DNA of 64,000 nucleotides from an uncultured Eubacteriales bacterium (GTDB lineage Bacteria > Bacillota > Clostridia > Oscillospirales > Acutalibacteraceae). Position numbers and translations under genes: made by a program. The stretch is taken from the NCBI GenBank assembly GCA_910584745.1, contig CAJUDG010000009.1, positions 62,001 to 126,000 of the forward strand. The letters run 5' to 3'. The stretch's first letter is position 1. Every line of letters begins with the position of its first letter. Of this stretch, positions 17,475 through 26,099 are shown piece after piece. A model generated the notes under the pieces. It did no database searches. It was given only the letters and a program-made list of their open reading frames with translations, and was not told the origin of the DNA.

Positions 17475-18071
17475 TCATGTAAGGCCGGCTTCTCTTAAAA
17501 GCCGGGTCTTCCCGAATCCCCGCTCGTACCTGAAGGGGTACTCCCCTACGCCTTTAAGGGATGCAAGCTTTGCCCGGCGGAATTCCCCGTCCCCAAGGCC
17601 CTTCCGGGGGGAGTGAAACACCGGGCGCCGGTCCCCCAGCCCCTCGGGCAGAGGGGAGAGCACCACGCGGTCACTGAGCCCCGGGTCCCGGGCGCAGAGC
17701 TCCTTTAACAGGTCCCGAAGGCCCAGCTGGGACAGGAACGCACCGTTCACCAGGGAGTATTTCAGCAGGCATGACAGATAGTAATCCCCCATGGAAAGGC
17801 AGATATCCGCGCCGCCATAGCCCCTCTTGTGTATGTACAGCCGCCCGAAGCGGTCCTTCTGCCAGGGGGTGCGGTGGACGCTTGTGTCCTCGAACCTGCC
17901 GGGGTGGTAATAGTAGGCTTCCACCCATAGGGGCAGCAGAAGGGTGTCCTCCCCAAGCCTTACGCAGAATCGGGTCAGGAGCAGGTCGTTGAGCCGCTGG
18001 AGCAGCGCTATCTGTTCATCTCTGCCCCGGGTGCGCTCCAGAGTGTGGACGGTCTCCATGAGCTCAAGCAT
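17475..18071 (-). CDS. Hypothetical protein (DNA-glycosylase-annotated family in relatives)
   Basis: A 198-aa protein. ATG 18071 is preferred: it overlaps the upstream acyltransferase stop by 8 nt and removes a proline/tryptophan-rich leader that is only the other frame of that gene. The centre VHRTPWQKDRFGRLYIHKRGYGGADICLSMGDYYLS is the most conserved-looking part; similar small proteins are sometimes labelled 3-methyladenine glycosylase, but I see no catalytic signature and do not assert it. It ends in a convergent arrangement with the sigK half, 20 nt away. Confidence 0.6.
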   Translation of the reverse strand: MLELMETVHTLERTRGRDEQIALLQRLNDLLLTRFCVRLGEDTLLLPLWVEAYYYHPGRFEDTSVHRTPWQKDRFGRLYIHKRGYGGADICLSMGDYYLSCLLKYSLVNGAFLSQLGLRDLLKELCARDPGLSDRVVLSPLPEGLGDRRPVFHSPRKGLGDGEFRRAKLASLKGVGEYPFRYERGFGKTRLLREAGLT

Positions 18072-19101
18072 GGGCTCTTTTTGATAGCAGCTTTCTGACC
18101 CCCGCCCGGCCCAGGGCCAGGACCGCGCCAACGGCCAGGGACAGTGCGAAGACTCCCAGGGGTATCAGGTGGAATATGCCGAACTCATACTGCCACTGCA
18201 TATGCTGCCAGTATATGCCCCGAAGCAGGTCCAGAAAGTAGATATGCACGATGTAGACCGTAAGGGTCGTCTCCCGGCCAAGCCAGGAGATGGCCCTGAC
18301 AAGCTTTGGCGCGTCGTAAAGTGGGCAGTTCAGGGCCAGGTGCATCAGCAGGAAGGCGGTCAGTGTGGAGCCGATGTACAGTTCCCACGGGCCCAGGGAG
18401 CCGTATTCCAGAACCGCCAGCCTTTCCGTCAGAAAGAGCATGGACAGGCAGCCCAACCAGGATATCTTTATCTTGGCGAAGGAGCCGGTGCGTATCAGCT
18501 TGCCCGAAAGGAAGAAGGGCAGGCCGAACAGCAGGAAGTTCCGGTAGTGGTAGAGCTGGAAGTCCACGCCGGGGTCCCGGGTCAGGAGATGGTACAGGGT
18601 GAGCCCGCCCAGCATAAGGGCCAGGGTAAGGCACCATCTGGTCCACCGGGGCAGCTTGTCGAAAAGCCATCCCAGCAGCAGGTCCAGCAGCAGCACATAG
18701 GCGAAGGCCCCCAGAAACCACAGATGGGCGCTGATGGGCGACTCGTTAAAGAGCAGGAGGTTTTTCCAGGACCCGGACGGGAAGATCTGGGACAGCCGCA
18801 TCCTGGCGGCGTAGGCCGTGCGCTGGGGCAGCAGTTCCTTTGCTAGGTACATGAGGTTCGAGAGCACCGCCCATATGAGTATGCGTGAAAACTGCCGCAG
18901 CTTGCGCTTCCTGTCAAATCCCGCCGCGAAGTAGCCGGAGAACATGAAGAACAGGGGCACGGCAAAGCGTGTGAGGGCCACGGTCTCCTCGCCGCCGATG
19001 ACCCCGGAGCCGCTGAAATTGTGCAGACAGATTATGGAGAAGGCCGCGAGAAGGCGCAGGATGTCTATGGTCTGGTTGCGCTGTCTGGGCTGGGCGTCCA
19101 T
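18064..19101 (-). CDS. Membrane acyltransferase (acyltransferase 3 family)
   Basis: A 345-aa polytopic protein. ATG 19101 is favoured over ATG 19107 because AAGGTGAT gives proper spacing to it. The N-terminus QTIDILRLLAAFSIICLHNFSG carries the family's Arg and His (residues about 14 and 23), followed by FAVPLFFMFSGYFAAG and about ten transmembrane segments. These enzymes O-acylate surface sugars or glycopolymers using cytoplasmic acyl donors. It lies 20 bp after the esterase gene on the same strand, so a shared transcript with the two carbohydrate esterases is likely. Confidence 0.85.
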   Translation of the reverse strand: MDAQPRQRNQTIDILRLLAAFSIICLHNFSGSGVIGGEETVALTRFAVPLFFMFSGYFAAGFDRKRKLRQFSRILIWAVLSNLMYLAKELLPQRTAYAARMRLSQIFPSGSWKNLLLFNESPISAHLWFLGAFAYVLLLDLLLGWLFDKLPRWTRWCLTLALMLGGLTLYHLLTRDPGVDFQLYHYRNFLLFGLPFFLSGKLIRTGSFAKIKISWLGCLSMLFLTERLAVLEYGSLGPWELYIGSTLTAFLLMHLALNCPLYDAPKLVRAISWLGRETTLTVYIVHIYFLDLLRGIYWQHMQWQYEFGIFHLIPLGVFALSLAVGAVLALGRAGVRKLLSKRAHA

Positions 19102-19120
19102 TTTCATCACCTTACCTTGT

Positions 19121-20098
19121 TCAAATATCCAGCTGGGCCGAGAGCCAGGCCTTGGCAAGCTCCGGCCACACCCGGACTATCTGGCAGTCGCGGCTGAGCT
19201 TCCTCTGGTACTCCGGGTCCGGCTCCCCGGGCGGGGCAAAGAAGCCGTCCAGAGCGTCTGCGGGCACGCCGCCTATCCCATCAGACTTCAGCCTATCCCG
19301 CAGGGCGCTTATGGGCGCTAGGGTGTAGGTATCGCCGTGGTCGTTTCTCAGCCACGCGTCGTTGGCAAGGGACAGGCCGTGCTGGCCGCTGGTGAACACG
19401 TGGTGGGCAAATGGCACTCCCGCCGCCTTGCAGGCCTTGGCAAAGAGATAGCTGTTCTCCACGGGCACCGCGTCGTCCTCGGCGGTCTGCCACAGGAAGC
19501 AGGGCGGGGCCTTCTCCGTCACCTGGGTCTCAAGGCTCATGTAATGTAGCATATCCGGGCCGGGCTCCCTGCCCAGCAGCGCGTCGAATGAGCCCCGGTG
19601 GGCGTATTCCCCGGAGGTTATCACCGGGTAGCTGAGTATGGCCGCGTCCGGGCGGTTGGAGACGCCTGCGTACTCCGGGGAGGGGTCCTCCACGTCCTGC
19701 CAGTGGACGCACAGGCTGGCGCTCAGGTGCCCGCCGGCGGAGAAGCCGCATATGGCAAGCTTTCGGGGGTCGATATGGAACGCGCCGGAGTTCTTGCGTA
19801 TGTACCGCACGGCCCGGGACAGGTCGTTTAAGGGCTGCATAAGAAGGGGCTCCAGCATGAGGGGGTTCACGGTGTAGGTGAGCACAAAGGCGTTATAGCC
19901 GGAGTTATAGAACTCCATGGCCACCGGCTCGGCCTCGCTGGGGGCCACAAAGCAGTAGCCGCCGCCGGGGATCACCAGCATGGCGGGGCGGGGCTCTGCG
20001 CCGGTGTGGATATAGCTGACGATAAAGGGCTCAAACCCGGCGGCCGAGGGGTAACGGTACTCGCCGGGGGCATAGATATTGTGGGTCTGCTTTTGCAT
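19121..20098 (-). CDS. Alpha/beta hydrolase, acetyl-esterase (BD-FAE/carbohydrate esterase) type
   Basis: A 325-aa cytoplasmic hydrolase with no signal peptide. It has an oxyanion-hole motif VIPGGGYCF (about residues 42-50), the nucleophile elbow CGFSAGGH (about 119-126), an Asp in AEDDAVPVE and the catalytic His near SGQHGL. This is the layout of small acetyl-xylan/feruloyl-type esterases that deacetylate imported oligosaccharides. Its neighbours (a second esterase, kduI-kduD, an oligosaccharide-like importer) fit removal of acetyl groups from pectic or hemicellulosic oligomers. Confidence 0.83.
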   Translation of the reverse strand: MQKQTHNIYAPGEYRYPSAAGFEPFIVSYIHTGAEPRPAMLVIPGGGYCFVAPSEAEPVAMEFYNSGYNAFVLTYTVNPLMLEPLLMQPLNDLSRAVRYIRKNSGAFHIDPRKLAICGFSAGGHLSASLCVHWQDVEDPSPEYAGVSNRPDAAILSYPVITSGEYAHRGSFDALLGREPGPDMLHYMSLETQVTEKAPPCFLWQTAEDDAVPVENSYLFAKACKAAGVPFAHHVFTSGQHGLSLANDAWLRNDHGDTYTLAPISALRDRLKSDGIGGVPADALDGFFAPPGEPDPEYQRKLSRDCQIVRVWPELAKAWLSAQLDI

Positions 20099-20117
20099 AT
20101 GGGCTCCTTTCGGGGGC

Positions 20118-21380
20118 TTATTTTTTCTGTCTTGAGAGCCACTGCAAGAGGGTCACAGGCTCTCCGTCTATGGTCACGGGCTTTCCGTCATAGTCCAGCC
20201 TGCAGTCGTCGTTGAGCATTGGTATCCAGGCGAAGTGACCGATGTACTCGAAGGGGTTCCCCTCCGCGTCCTTAAAGCCCTCGTGGATATCCTTTATATT
20301 GTCCCAGAAGGTGAAGTGCACGTTCTTTGCCCCGGCGGCTATAAGGCGCTTATAGGTGGGCTCCACGGTCTCCTCCGGCTTCACAACCGGGTCGTTCTTT
20401 GCATGGGTGAACCATAGGGCCTTGTCCTTGATGCCCGCTATATCGCTGTCGGTGATGGTCTCGTCATACAGCGCCTCGCAAACCGGGAAGGCCGCCGCGA
20501 AGTAATCCGGGTGGTCGATGAACATGCGCATGGTCATAAAGCCGCCGTTGCTGTCGCCGCCGATGTATATGCGGTCCCGGTCGATGTTCCCGTTGCGGGC
20601 GACGAAGTCCTCTATGCAGTCCATAAGGGCCTTCGAGTACATGCTCCTGCCCGTGCGGCCGTACTCGCCGCTGCCGTCGTTCATCCAGAAGGTGGGGGTC
20701 TGGGGGGCCAGCACATACGCGCCGCCGAAGAGCTTTTGGACCTTCTCTGAGCTGAGAGCCACCACCTTATTGCCCATATAGGCAACGGTCGGGTCCACGC
20801 CGCCCTCGCCCGCGCCGTGCAGCCAGATGATAAGGGGCCGGGGTCCGGGCTCCACGGTCTGGGGTATGTAATAGCCGTAGTTCAGGGGCTCCGCCGTGCG
20901 GGAGGTGTCGTTTATCCAGCCCTCCCCGCAGGGGCAGCTCTCGCCCAGGGGATAGTCGAACACGAGGCCGGTGACTGTGCCCTCAGAGCTCTCCAGGGGC
21001 TTGGTCTGGGTCACGGTGAAGCGCATGTTCACAAAGACGTTAAGGCCTTTCGGGGCGGATATGCGGGAGGCCAGCTGATACATGGGGCCATAGCAGAGCT
21101 CCAGGGCCACATAGTCCCCGGACTCACTGGGCTCGCCGGACAGGTCCGAGGGATAGGCGTTCTTTACCGGGATATAACCCCGGCTCTCCTCCTTGTCGTC
21201 CACGGCCATCCAGGACTTGGGCAGCAGGAGAGGCTCGCCCTTCTCGTCCATGCGCTGGACGTAAACGGAAAAGCCCTCGGCACAGGCCCCCCTGACCGGG
21301 GCGGGCATGGGCAGGACGATCTTAGTGACGTAGGGGCCGAAATCGGTGACGCGGGTGTGGGTGTAGTAACCTTTGCTCAT
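20118..21380 (-). CDS. Two-domain esterase of PHB-depolymerase/feruloyl-esterase type
   Basis: A 420-aa protein lacking a signal peptide. The first ~150 residues form a beta-rich domain; the second is an alpha/beta hydrolase with IIWLHGAGEGG (oxyanion hole, about 185-195), nucleophile GGDSNGGF (about 273-280), Asp in HAKNDPVV and catalytic His in KDIHEGF. This two-part design is common in gut-bacterial carbohydrate esterases. The ATG at 21380 follows AAAGGAGCGAAT. Together with the next esterase it probably forms one leftward operon. Confidence 0.82.
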   Translation of the reverse strand: MSKGYYTHTRVTDFGPYVTKIVLPMPAPVRGACAEGFSVYVQRMDEKGEPLLLPKSWMAVDDKEESRGYIPVKNAYPSDLSGEPSESGDYVALELCYGPMYQLASRISAPKGLNVFVNMRFTVTQTKPLESSEGTVTGLVFDYPLGESCPCGEGWINDTSRTAEPLNYGYYIPQTVEPGPRPLIIWLHGAGEGGVDPTVAYMGNKVVALSSEKVQKLFGGAYVLAPQTPTFWMNDGSGEYGRTGRSMYSKALMDCIEDFVARNGNIDRDRIYIGGDSNGGFMTMRMFIDHPDYFAAAFPVCEALYDETITDSDIAGIKDKALWFTHAKNDPVVKPEETVEPTYKRLIAAGAKNVHFTFWDNIKDIHEGFKDAEGNPFEYIGHFAWIPMLNDDCRLDYDGKPVTIDGEPVTLLQWLSRQKK

Positions 21381-21466
21381 TATATTCGCTCCTTTATAAG
21401 GTTTTTTTAATTATATCGCATAAGGGGGCGGGTGTCAAGGGATTGACCTGCCCCGGCGGCCTGCGG

Positions 21467-21494
21467 TTGACAAAATTCCGCAAAATGGTATAAT
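21467..21494 (+). promoter_or_regulatory. Promoter of candidate type I toxin mRNA
   Basis: TTGACA (21467-21472), 16-bp spacer, TATAAT (21489-21494). The predicted transcript starts near 21501 with the hairpin GCCCCCTGTAAAGGGGGC-like and a ~140-nt structured leader before the 27-codon frame. Confidence 0.75.
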
Positions 21495-21552
21495 AAAAGC
21501 GCCCCCTGTAAAGGGGGCCGGCTTGGCGGGGCGGAGCCCGGCCAATGCCGGG

Positions 21553-21585
21553 AGGACGCTGCTGCATAATATAAAGCGGTTAGCC
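21553..21585 (+). repeat. 5' arm of long-range helix in toxin mRNA
   Basis: AGGACGCTGCTGCAT (21553-21567) and GCGGTTAGCC (21576-21585) pair with ATGCGGCAGCGTCCT (21786-21800, one G-U) and GGCTAACCGC (21775-21784) in nested order. About 25 base pairs would join the two ends of the same mRNA around the small reading frame. Confidence 0.8.
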
Positions 21586-21642
21586 GCCCCGGAAGGGGGT
21601 GGTTCATTTCCCAACTTTTGATAAGGAGGGAGGTGGCGCGCT

Positions 21643-21726
21643 ATGGGAGCGAAAATACTGCGTTTCGCAGTTCTCGTAATGATTGCTTTTTTGGTAATCA
21701 TGTACTTAGCCCCAAAAGCGTACTGA
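21643..21726 (+). CDS. 27-aa hydrophobic peptide, candidate type I toxin
   Basis: Start ATG 21643 follows AAGGAGGGAGG (21623-21633). The peptide has a short basic N-terminus (MGAKILRF), a single ~16-residue hydrophobic span (AVLVMIAFLVIMYLA) and a basic end PKAY: the usual shape of membrane-acting type I toxins. It has its own promoter, a long structured leader, a long-range 5'/3' helix and a convergent antisense promoter over its 3' end. No database family was assigned from memory; the toxin role is inference from architecture. Confidence 0.7.
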   Translation: MGAKILRFAVLVMIAFLVIMYLAPKAY

Positions 21727-21805
21727 CCGCTCGGCCGGACCCGAACGGTCAGTTAGACTTAACTGATATCTAAGGGCTAACCGCCATGCGGCAGCGTCCT
21801 TATTT
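21723..21805 (-). ncRNA. Predicted antisense (antitoxin) RNA
   Basis: Transcription from the minus-strand promoter at 21812-21840 would start near 21805, run over the 3' arm of the mRNA helix and meet a 12-bp hairpin (CTGACCGTTCGG/CCGAGCGGTCAG, 21723-21752) followed by a weak TTTT. The RNA is fully complementary to the toxin mRNA 3' end, and its 5' part has the same sequence as the mRNA's 5' arm. The 3'-overlap resembles txpA/RatA and bsrG/SR4 arrangements. Confidence 0.55.
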
Positions 21806-21811
21806 GATTTT

Positions 21812-21840
21812 ATTATACATGTTCGGAACGGATTTGTCAA
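21812..21840 (-). promoter_or_regulatory. Consensus antisense promoter
   Basis: On the minus strand TTGACA (21840-21835), 17-bp spacer, TATAAT (21817-21812), a perfect vegetative consensus pointing into the 3' end of the small toxin-like gene. No leftward gene needs it, since the next minus-strand gene starts at 21380. Confidence 0.78.
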
Positions 21841-21913
21841 GCGGCAAGATGGGGCTTGCAATCGGGGCAAATAGGTTTATAATAGGATTAGACTTTGCGA
21901 AGGGAGAATTTTT

Positions 21914-22756
21914 ATGGACATCCGCTACAGTGCAAACCCCAACGACGTAAAACGCTACACCACCGAGGAGCTTCGGAAGGAGTTCCACATCACCGGCCTC
22001 TACCAGCCCGACACGGTGCAGGCCGTCTACAGCCACGTTGACCGCATGGTGACCCTGGGAATCATGCCGGTAAATGAGACCGTACCTATCGACAAGGGCA
22101 TAGACGTTTGGGCGAACTTTGGCACCCACTACTTCTTAGAGCGACGGGAGGCCGGGCTTTTCAACCTGGGCGGTCCGGGTGTCGTGGTGTGCGATGGTAC
22201 AGAGTACAGGATGGGGTATAAAGACTGCTTGTACATCACTATGGGCACCAAGGAGGTCACTTTCAAAAGTGAGAATCCAGAGCAGCCCGCCCGCTTCTAT
22301 ATCGTCAGCGCCCCGGCCCACCGCGCATATGAGACCCGGCTCATCACCTTTGAGGAGGCGGCGAAAAAGCCTTTGGGCTCTGCTGAAAGCTCAAACAAGC
22401 GGGTGATAAACCAGTTCATCCACCCGGACGTGCTGCCCACCTGTCAGCTCAGTATGGGCATGACCTGCCTTGAGCCCGGCAGCGTTTGGAACACCATGCC
22501 CTGCCATACCCACGAGCGCAGGATGGAAATTTATACATATTTCGAGATACCCGAGGACAATGTGGTGTTCCACCTGATGGGAGAGGGGGACGAGACCCGG
22601 CACATCGTCATGCAGAATTTCGACGCGGTGATATCGCCCAGCTGGTCTATTCATGCGGGCTGCGGCACCTCCAACTATACCTTCATCTGGGCTATGGGCG
22701 GCGAGAACCAGGCCTTTGACGATATGGACGTGATACCCACAACAGAACTGCGATAA
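21914..22756 (+). CDS. kduI: 5-dehydro-4-deoxy-D-glucuronate isomerase
   Basis: A 280-aa cupin-fold isomerase of the usual KduI length. Conserved stretches include FGTHYFLERREAGLFNLGG, MGTKEVTF, and the metal-binding MPCHTHERRMEIYTYFE (His-Thr-His...Glu, about residues 193-210), plus the late SIHAGCGTSNYTFIWAMGGEN. It converts 5-keto-4-deoxyuronate, produced by pectate or other polysaccharide lyases, into 3-deoxy-glycero-hexosulosonate. Start ATG 21914 follows AAGGGAGAA. It is 12 bp upstream of kduD and surely co-transcribed. Confidence 0.93.
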   Translation: MDIRYSANPNDVKRYTTEELRKEFHITGLYQPDTVQAVYSHVDRMVTLGIMPVNETVPIDKGIDVWANFGTHYFLERREAGLFNLGGPGVVVCDGTEYRMGYKDCLYITMGTKEVTFKSENPEQPARFYIVSAPAHRAYETRLITFEEAAKKPLGSAESSNKRVINQFIHPDVLPTCQLSMGMTCLEPGSVWNTMPCHTHERRMEIYTYFEIPEDNVVFHLMGEGDETRHIVMQNFDAVISPSWSIHAGCGTSNYTFIWAMGGENQAFDDMDVIPTTELR

Positions 22757-22768
22757 AGGAGGCACACA

Positions 22769-23569
22769 ATGAATATTCTTGATAAGTTTTCACTGAAGGG
22801 CAAGGTTGCCCTGGTGACCGGGGCCTCCTACGGCATAGGTTTCGCCATAGCCAGCGCCTACGCCCAGGCCGGGGCCACGGTGGTTTTCAACGACGTCAAT
22901 CAGGAGCTCGTGGATAAAGGCCTTGCGTCGTACAGGGAGCTGGGCATAGAGGCCCGGGGCTATGTCTGCGACGTGACCGACGAGAGCGCCGTTATGGCCA
23001 TGGTGGAGAGGATAGGGAATGAAGCGGGGCCCATCGACATACTGGTTAATAACGCCGGCATCATCCGCCGTGTGCCCATGACCGAGATGAGCGCCGGAGA
23101 GTTCCGCAAGGTGATAGACGTTGACCTGACCGCGCCCTTCATCGTGGCAAAGGCCGTCATACCCGGCATGATAGAGAGGGGACACGGCAAGATAATCAAC
23201 ATCTGCTCCATGATGAGCGAGCTGGGCCGGGAGACGGTCTCCGCCTACGCCGCCGCCAAGGGGGGCCTTAAGATGCTGACCCGGAACATCTGCTCCGAGT
23301 ACGGCGGGTACAATATCCAGTGCAACGGCATAGGCCCGGGCTATATCGCCACGCCCCAGACCGCGCCCCTCAGGGAGCCCCAGCCCGACGGCAGCCGCCA
23401 CCCCTTCGACCAGTTCATCGTGGCAAAGACCCCCGCCGCCCGCTGGGGCACGGTGGAGGATTTGACGGGTCCGGCGGTGTTCCTGGCAAGCGAGGCATCT
23501 GACTTTGTGAACGGCCAGATACTCTATGTGGACGGAGGAATACTTGCATATATTGGAAAACAGCCGTAA
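22769..23569 (+). CDS. kduD: SDR dehydrogenase KduD / gluconate 5-dehydrogenase type
   Basis: A 266-aa short-chain dehydrogenase. It has the NAD(P) motif TGASYGIG (about 18-25), NNAG (about 91-94), the catalytic Ser in ICSMMSE (about 147), and YAAAKGG (Tyr about 160, Lys 164). Family members reduce 3-deoxy-glycero-2,5-hexodiulosonate to KDG or interconvert 5-ketogluconate; adjacency to kduI makes the KduD role most likely. AAAGGAGG precedes the ATG at 22769. No kdgK or kdgA is seen within the window. Confidence 0.88.
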   Translation: MNILDKFSLKGKVALVTGASYGIGFAIASAYAQAGATVVFNDVNQELVDKGLASYRELGIEARGYVCDVTDESAVMAMVERIGNEAGPIDILVNNAGIIRRVPMTEMSAGEFRKVIDVDLTAPFIVAKAVIPGMIERGHGKIINICSMMSELGRETVSAYAAAKGGLKMLTRNICSEYGGYNIQCNGIGPGYIATPQTAPLREPQPDGSRHPFDQFIVAKTPAARWGTVEDLTGPAVFLASEASDFVNGQILYVDGGILAYIGKQP

Positions 23570-23630
23570 ACGCGGCCGTTTTAATATCAAAAAAGCACAT
23601 AAAACCGGTTGACACTGCCGTACTATTATG

Positions 23631-23660
23631 GTATAATGACTACGATGTAAAGCTGTGACG
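23631..23660 (+). promoter_or_regulatory. Promoter of the ABC importer operon
   Basis: TTGACA and TATAAT with a 17-bp spacer (GGTTGACACTGCC...TATGGTATAATGACT, -35 near 23608, -10 near 23631). It would give a leader of about 410 nt before the binding-protein gene at 24052. Confidence 0.7.
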
Positions 23661-24051
23661 CAGCCGGGGCAGGCTTTTTGGCACTTTTGGCCCGGCGCGG
23701 CTCTTAAAAGGACGAAAACCCGCGCGCCCATATGGGCATTTTACCGGGAGACAAGAGCTGGACGACAGCGCGTACATAATATTTTCGAGGGGGGAGGTGA
23801 ACGGGCCGGCACTTTTTCCATCAGCACTGCGGCGGAAAGCCGCGCGGGTCCGCTTGCTGGACGCATGATTTTTTAAGAAAGACTAGTCTTTCTTATGTGT
23901 GTATATCCATCGGATATACACAATGGCTCCACGGCGGCATGCGGCGTTTCGCTACAGGGCACCCCGAAAACCGGCGCCAGCGGGTGCGCCACCAGGGGCG
24001 ACCTGATATTAAAATTTTACCCGCGCAATTTTCCAGAGGAGGCATTTTATA
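23661..24051 (+). promoter_or_regulatory. Long structured leader with two tandem perfect palindromes
   Basis: No gene is seen in this stretch. It contains the 20-bp perfect palindrome AAGAAAGACTAGTCTTTCTT (23875-23894), followed 3 nt later by TGTGTATATCC-ATC-GGATATACACA (23898-23922, 11-bp perfect arms), and GC-rich hairpin-forming sequence to 24000. It resembles no riboswitch class I can name. It may hold operators of a sugar-responsive regulator or a structured attenuating leader. Confidence 0.55.
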
Positions 24052-26073
24052 ATGCGTAAAAAGGTAATCGCACTTTTGCTGGCAGTAGTCATGCTGGTCA
24101 GCGTCTTCGCGGCCTGCGGCGGCGAGACCAACAGCAGCACCGGCGGCGACAGCTCCGCCAGCACCCCCGAGAGCTCTACCGGCGGCGAAAGCTCTGAGAG
24201 CACCCCCGAGAGCTCCGAAGTGAGCACCGGCGACGGCGAGATGACCGAAGTGGGCACCCCCCGCAGCGAGACTCTGATCGTTGAGTTCCAGAGCGCCACG
24301 GACTGCCCCGGCCAGTTCAACACCTACTGCAACGGCACCTCCGCCGGTATCGGCATCCATCAGCTGATGTCCGCCATGATGTGGGAGATGGACACCGTCA
24401 AGGGCGAGCAGTTCCCCGAGGTGGCCGCCGACATGGGCACCCCCAACGACGACTTTACCGAGTGGACCGTCAAGATCCGCGAGGGCATCAAGTGGTCCGA
24501 CGGCGAGGACCTGAACGCTGAGGACGTGGCCTATACCATGAACATGATAAAGGACACCGACTCCATCGGCGCCAGCTCCTACTATAAGCAGGTCTTCAAG
24601 TCCATCGAGGCCGTTGACGCCACCACTGTGAAGATCGTGACCAACGAGCCCTTCCCCAGGCTGACCCAGCGCTTCGGCGTCACCATCTGGGGCAACGACC
24701 TGCGCATCGTTCCCGAGCATATCTACAGCCAGCAGGCCGACGTGTACACCTTTAAGGATGAGCAGCCCGTAGTGGCCGGCCCCTACACCGTACACTCCTA
24801 CGACCCCAACGGCACCTGGGTGCTGTATCAGCGCCGCGAGGACTGGGAGCAGTCCACCCTGGGCGTTGTGAATAAAGAGGTCTACGGCGTCACCGACGCG
24901 CCTCCCGCATGGGTATGGATGCGCACTCTGGGCGACGACGAGTCCACCAAGCAGATGGCCATGATCAACAATGAGATCGACGTGCTCTGCGAGGTCACCC
25001 CCGAGGTTCTGGAGGCCATGATGGCCCAGAACGACAAGGTCAGGGCCTGGTACACCGACTTCCCCTACGCTACCTCCGACGACCCCTGCTCCAAGGGCCT
25101 GAGCTTCTCCCAGGGCAAGGGCGCGCCTTATAACGACCCCAACTTCCGCTGGGGCATGACCCTGATGCTGGACTTTGACCAGATCTCCATGAACGTGTTC
25201 GAGGGCATCGGCCGCGCCTCCTGCATCCCGATCCTGACGGCTACCACCGCCATGACCGAGATGTACTATCAGCCCATGAAGGAGTGGCTCACCAACTTCG
25301 AGCTGGATCTGGGCGACGGCACCAAGTTCAAGCCCTTCGATCCTGAGTATAAGAACCGCATGGCCGAGACCCTGCGCGCTCAGGGCCGCGACATCCCCAC
25401 CGACGAGGCTGCCCTTGAGGATATGTTCGGCATCGGCTGGTGGAAGCACGACGAGGAGGCCGCCACCAAGCTGCTGGCCAAGGCCGGCGTCACCAAGGAG
25501 GGCGACACCTGGATGTTCAACGGCGAGCCCTTCAAGTTCAACGTTTCCTATTATTCCTCCGGCGAGTTCCAGGCCGCCCGCAGCGCCCAGGCTGCCTACA
25601 ACCAGTGGAAGGCCCTTGGCTTCGACTGCACCCTGGTCTCCGAGAGCTCCGCTACTTGGAGCACCAATCTCGGCACCGGCGCGTATGATATCGCTGGCGA
25701 ATGGCCCACCGGCGGCATCACCAAGGACATCTACTCTCAGATCTCTGCCTATGACAACGCCCTCATCAAGCCCATGGGCGAGACTGGCTCCGGCCAGGGC
25801 ATGCGCTGGGACAACGAGGAGGCCTCCAAGATCATCCAGGACCTCGCTAAGATCTCTCCTGACAGCGACGAGGCCTATCAGATGGGCATGGACTTCCTGA
25901 AGATCGCCATCGAGGACTGCACCATGATCACTTTCCACTCCGGCGTCAAGTTCGTTCCCACCAACGACAGCCACTGGACCGGCTATCCCTGCTCGGATGA
26001 CCCCTACAACGGTCCCTGGTGGTGGTGGAGCTGCTTCAAGTACATCCTGCCCCATCTGAAGGCGGTTGGCTAA
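24052..26073 (+). CDS. ABC importer substrate-binding lipoprotein (SBP family 5)
   Basis: A 673-aa lipoprotein. The signal peptide MRKKVIALLLAVVMLVSVFAAC ends in a lipobox Cys at residue 22; a Ser/Thr/Gly/Glu-rich linker (about 23-65) tethers the domain. The mature part has family-5 features such as EWTVKIREGIKWSDGEDLNAEDVAYTMNMI (about 135-165) and repeated Trp-rich segments near the C-terminus. Family 5 binds oligopeptides, but in gut clostridia many members bind oligosaccharides; linkage to kduI-kduD and esterases makes a pectic or acetylated oligosaccharide plausible. GAGGAGG precedes the ATG. Codon use is strongly biased, as for highly expressed genes. Confidence 0.88.
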   Translation: MRKKVIALLLAVVMLVSVFAACGGETNSSTGGDSSASTPESSTGGESSESTPESSEVSTGDGEMTEVGTPRSETLIVEFQSATDCPGQFNTYCNGTSAGIGIHQLMSAMMWEMDTVKGEQFPEVAADMGTPNDDFTEWTVKIREGIKWSDGEDLNAEDVAYTMNMIKDTDSIGASSYYKQVFKSIEAVDATTVKIVTNEPFPRLTQRFGVTIWGNDLRIVPEHIYSQQADVYTFKDEQPVVAGPYTVHSYDPNGTWVLYQRREDWEQSTLGVVNKEVYGVTDAPPAWVWMRTLGDDESTKQMAMINNEIDVLCEVTPEVLEAMMAQNDKVRAWYTDFPYATSDDPCSKGLSFSQGKGAPYNDPNFRWGMTLMLDFDQISMNVFEGIGRASCIPILTATTAMTEMYYQPMKEWLTNFELDLGDGTKFKPFDPEYKNRMAETLRAQGRDIPTDEAALEDMFGIGWWKHDEEAATKLLAKAGVTKEGDTWMFNGEPFKFNVSYYSSGEFQAARSAQAAYNQWKALGFDCTLVSESSATWSTNLGTGAYDIAGEWPTGGITKDIYSQISAYDNALIKPMGETGSGQGMRWDNEEASKIIQDLAKISPDSDEAYQMGMDFLKIAIEDCTMITFHSGVKFVPTNDSHWTGYPCSDDPYNGPWWWWSCFKYILPHLKAVG

Positions 26074-26099
26074 GAAGCGGTTTTCCGAAAGATAGTTTT

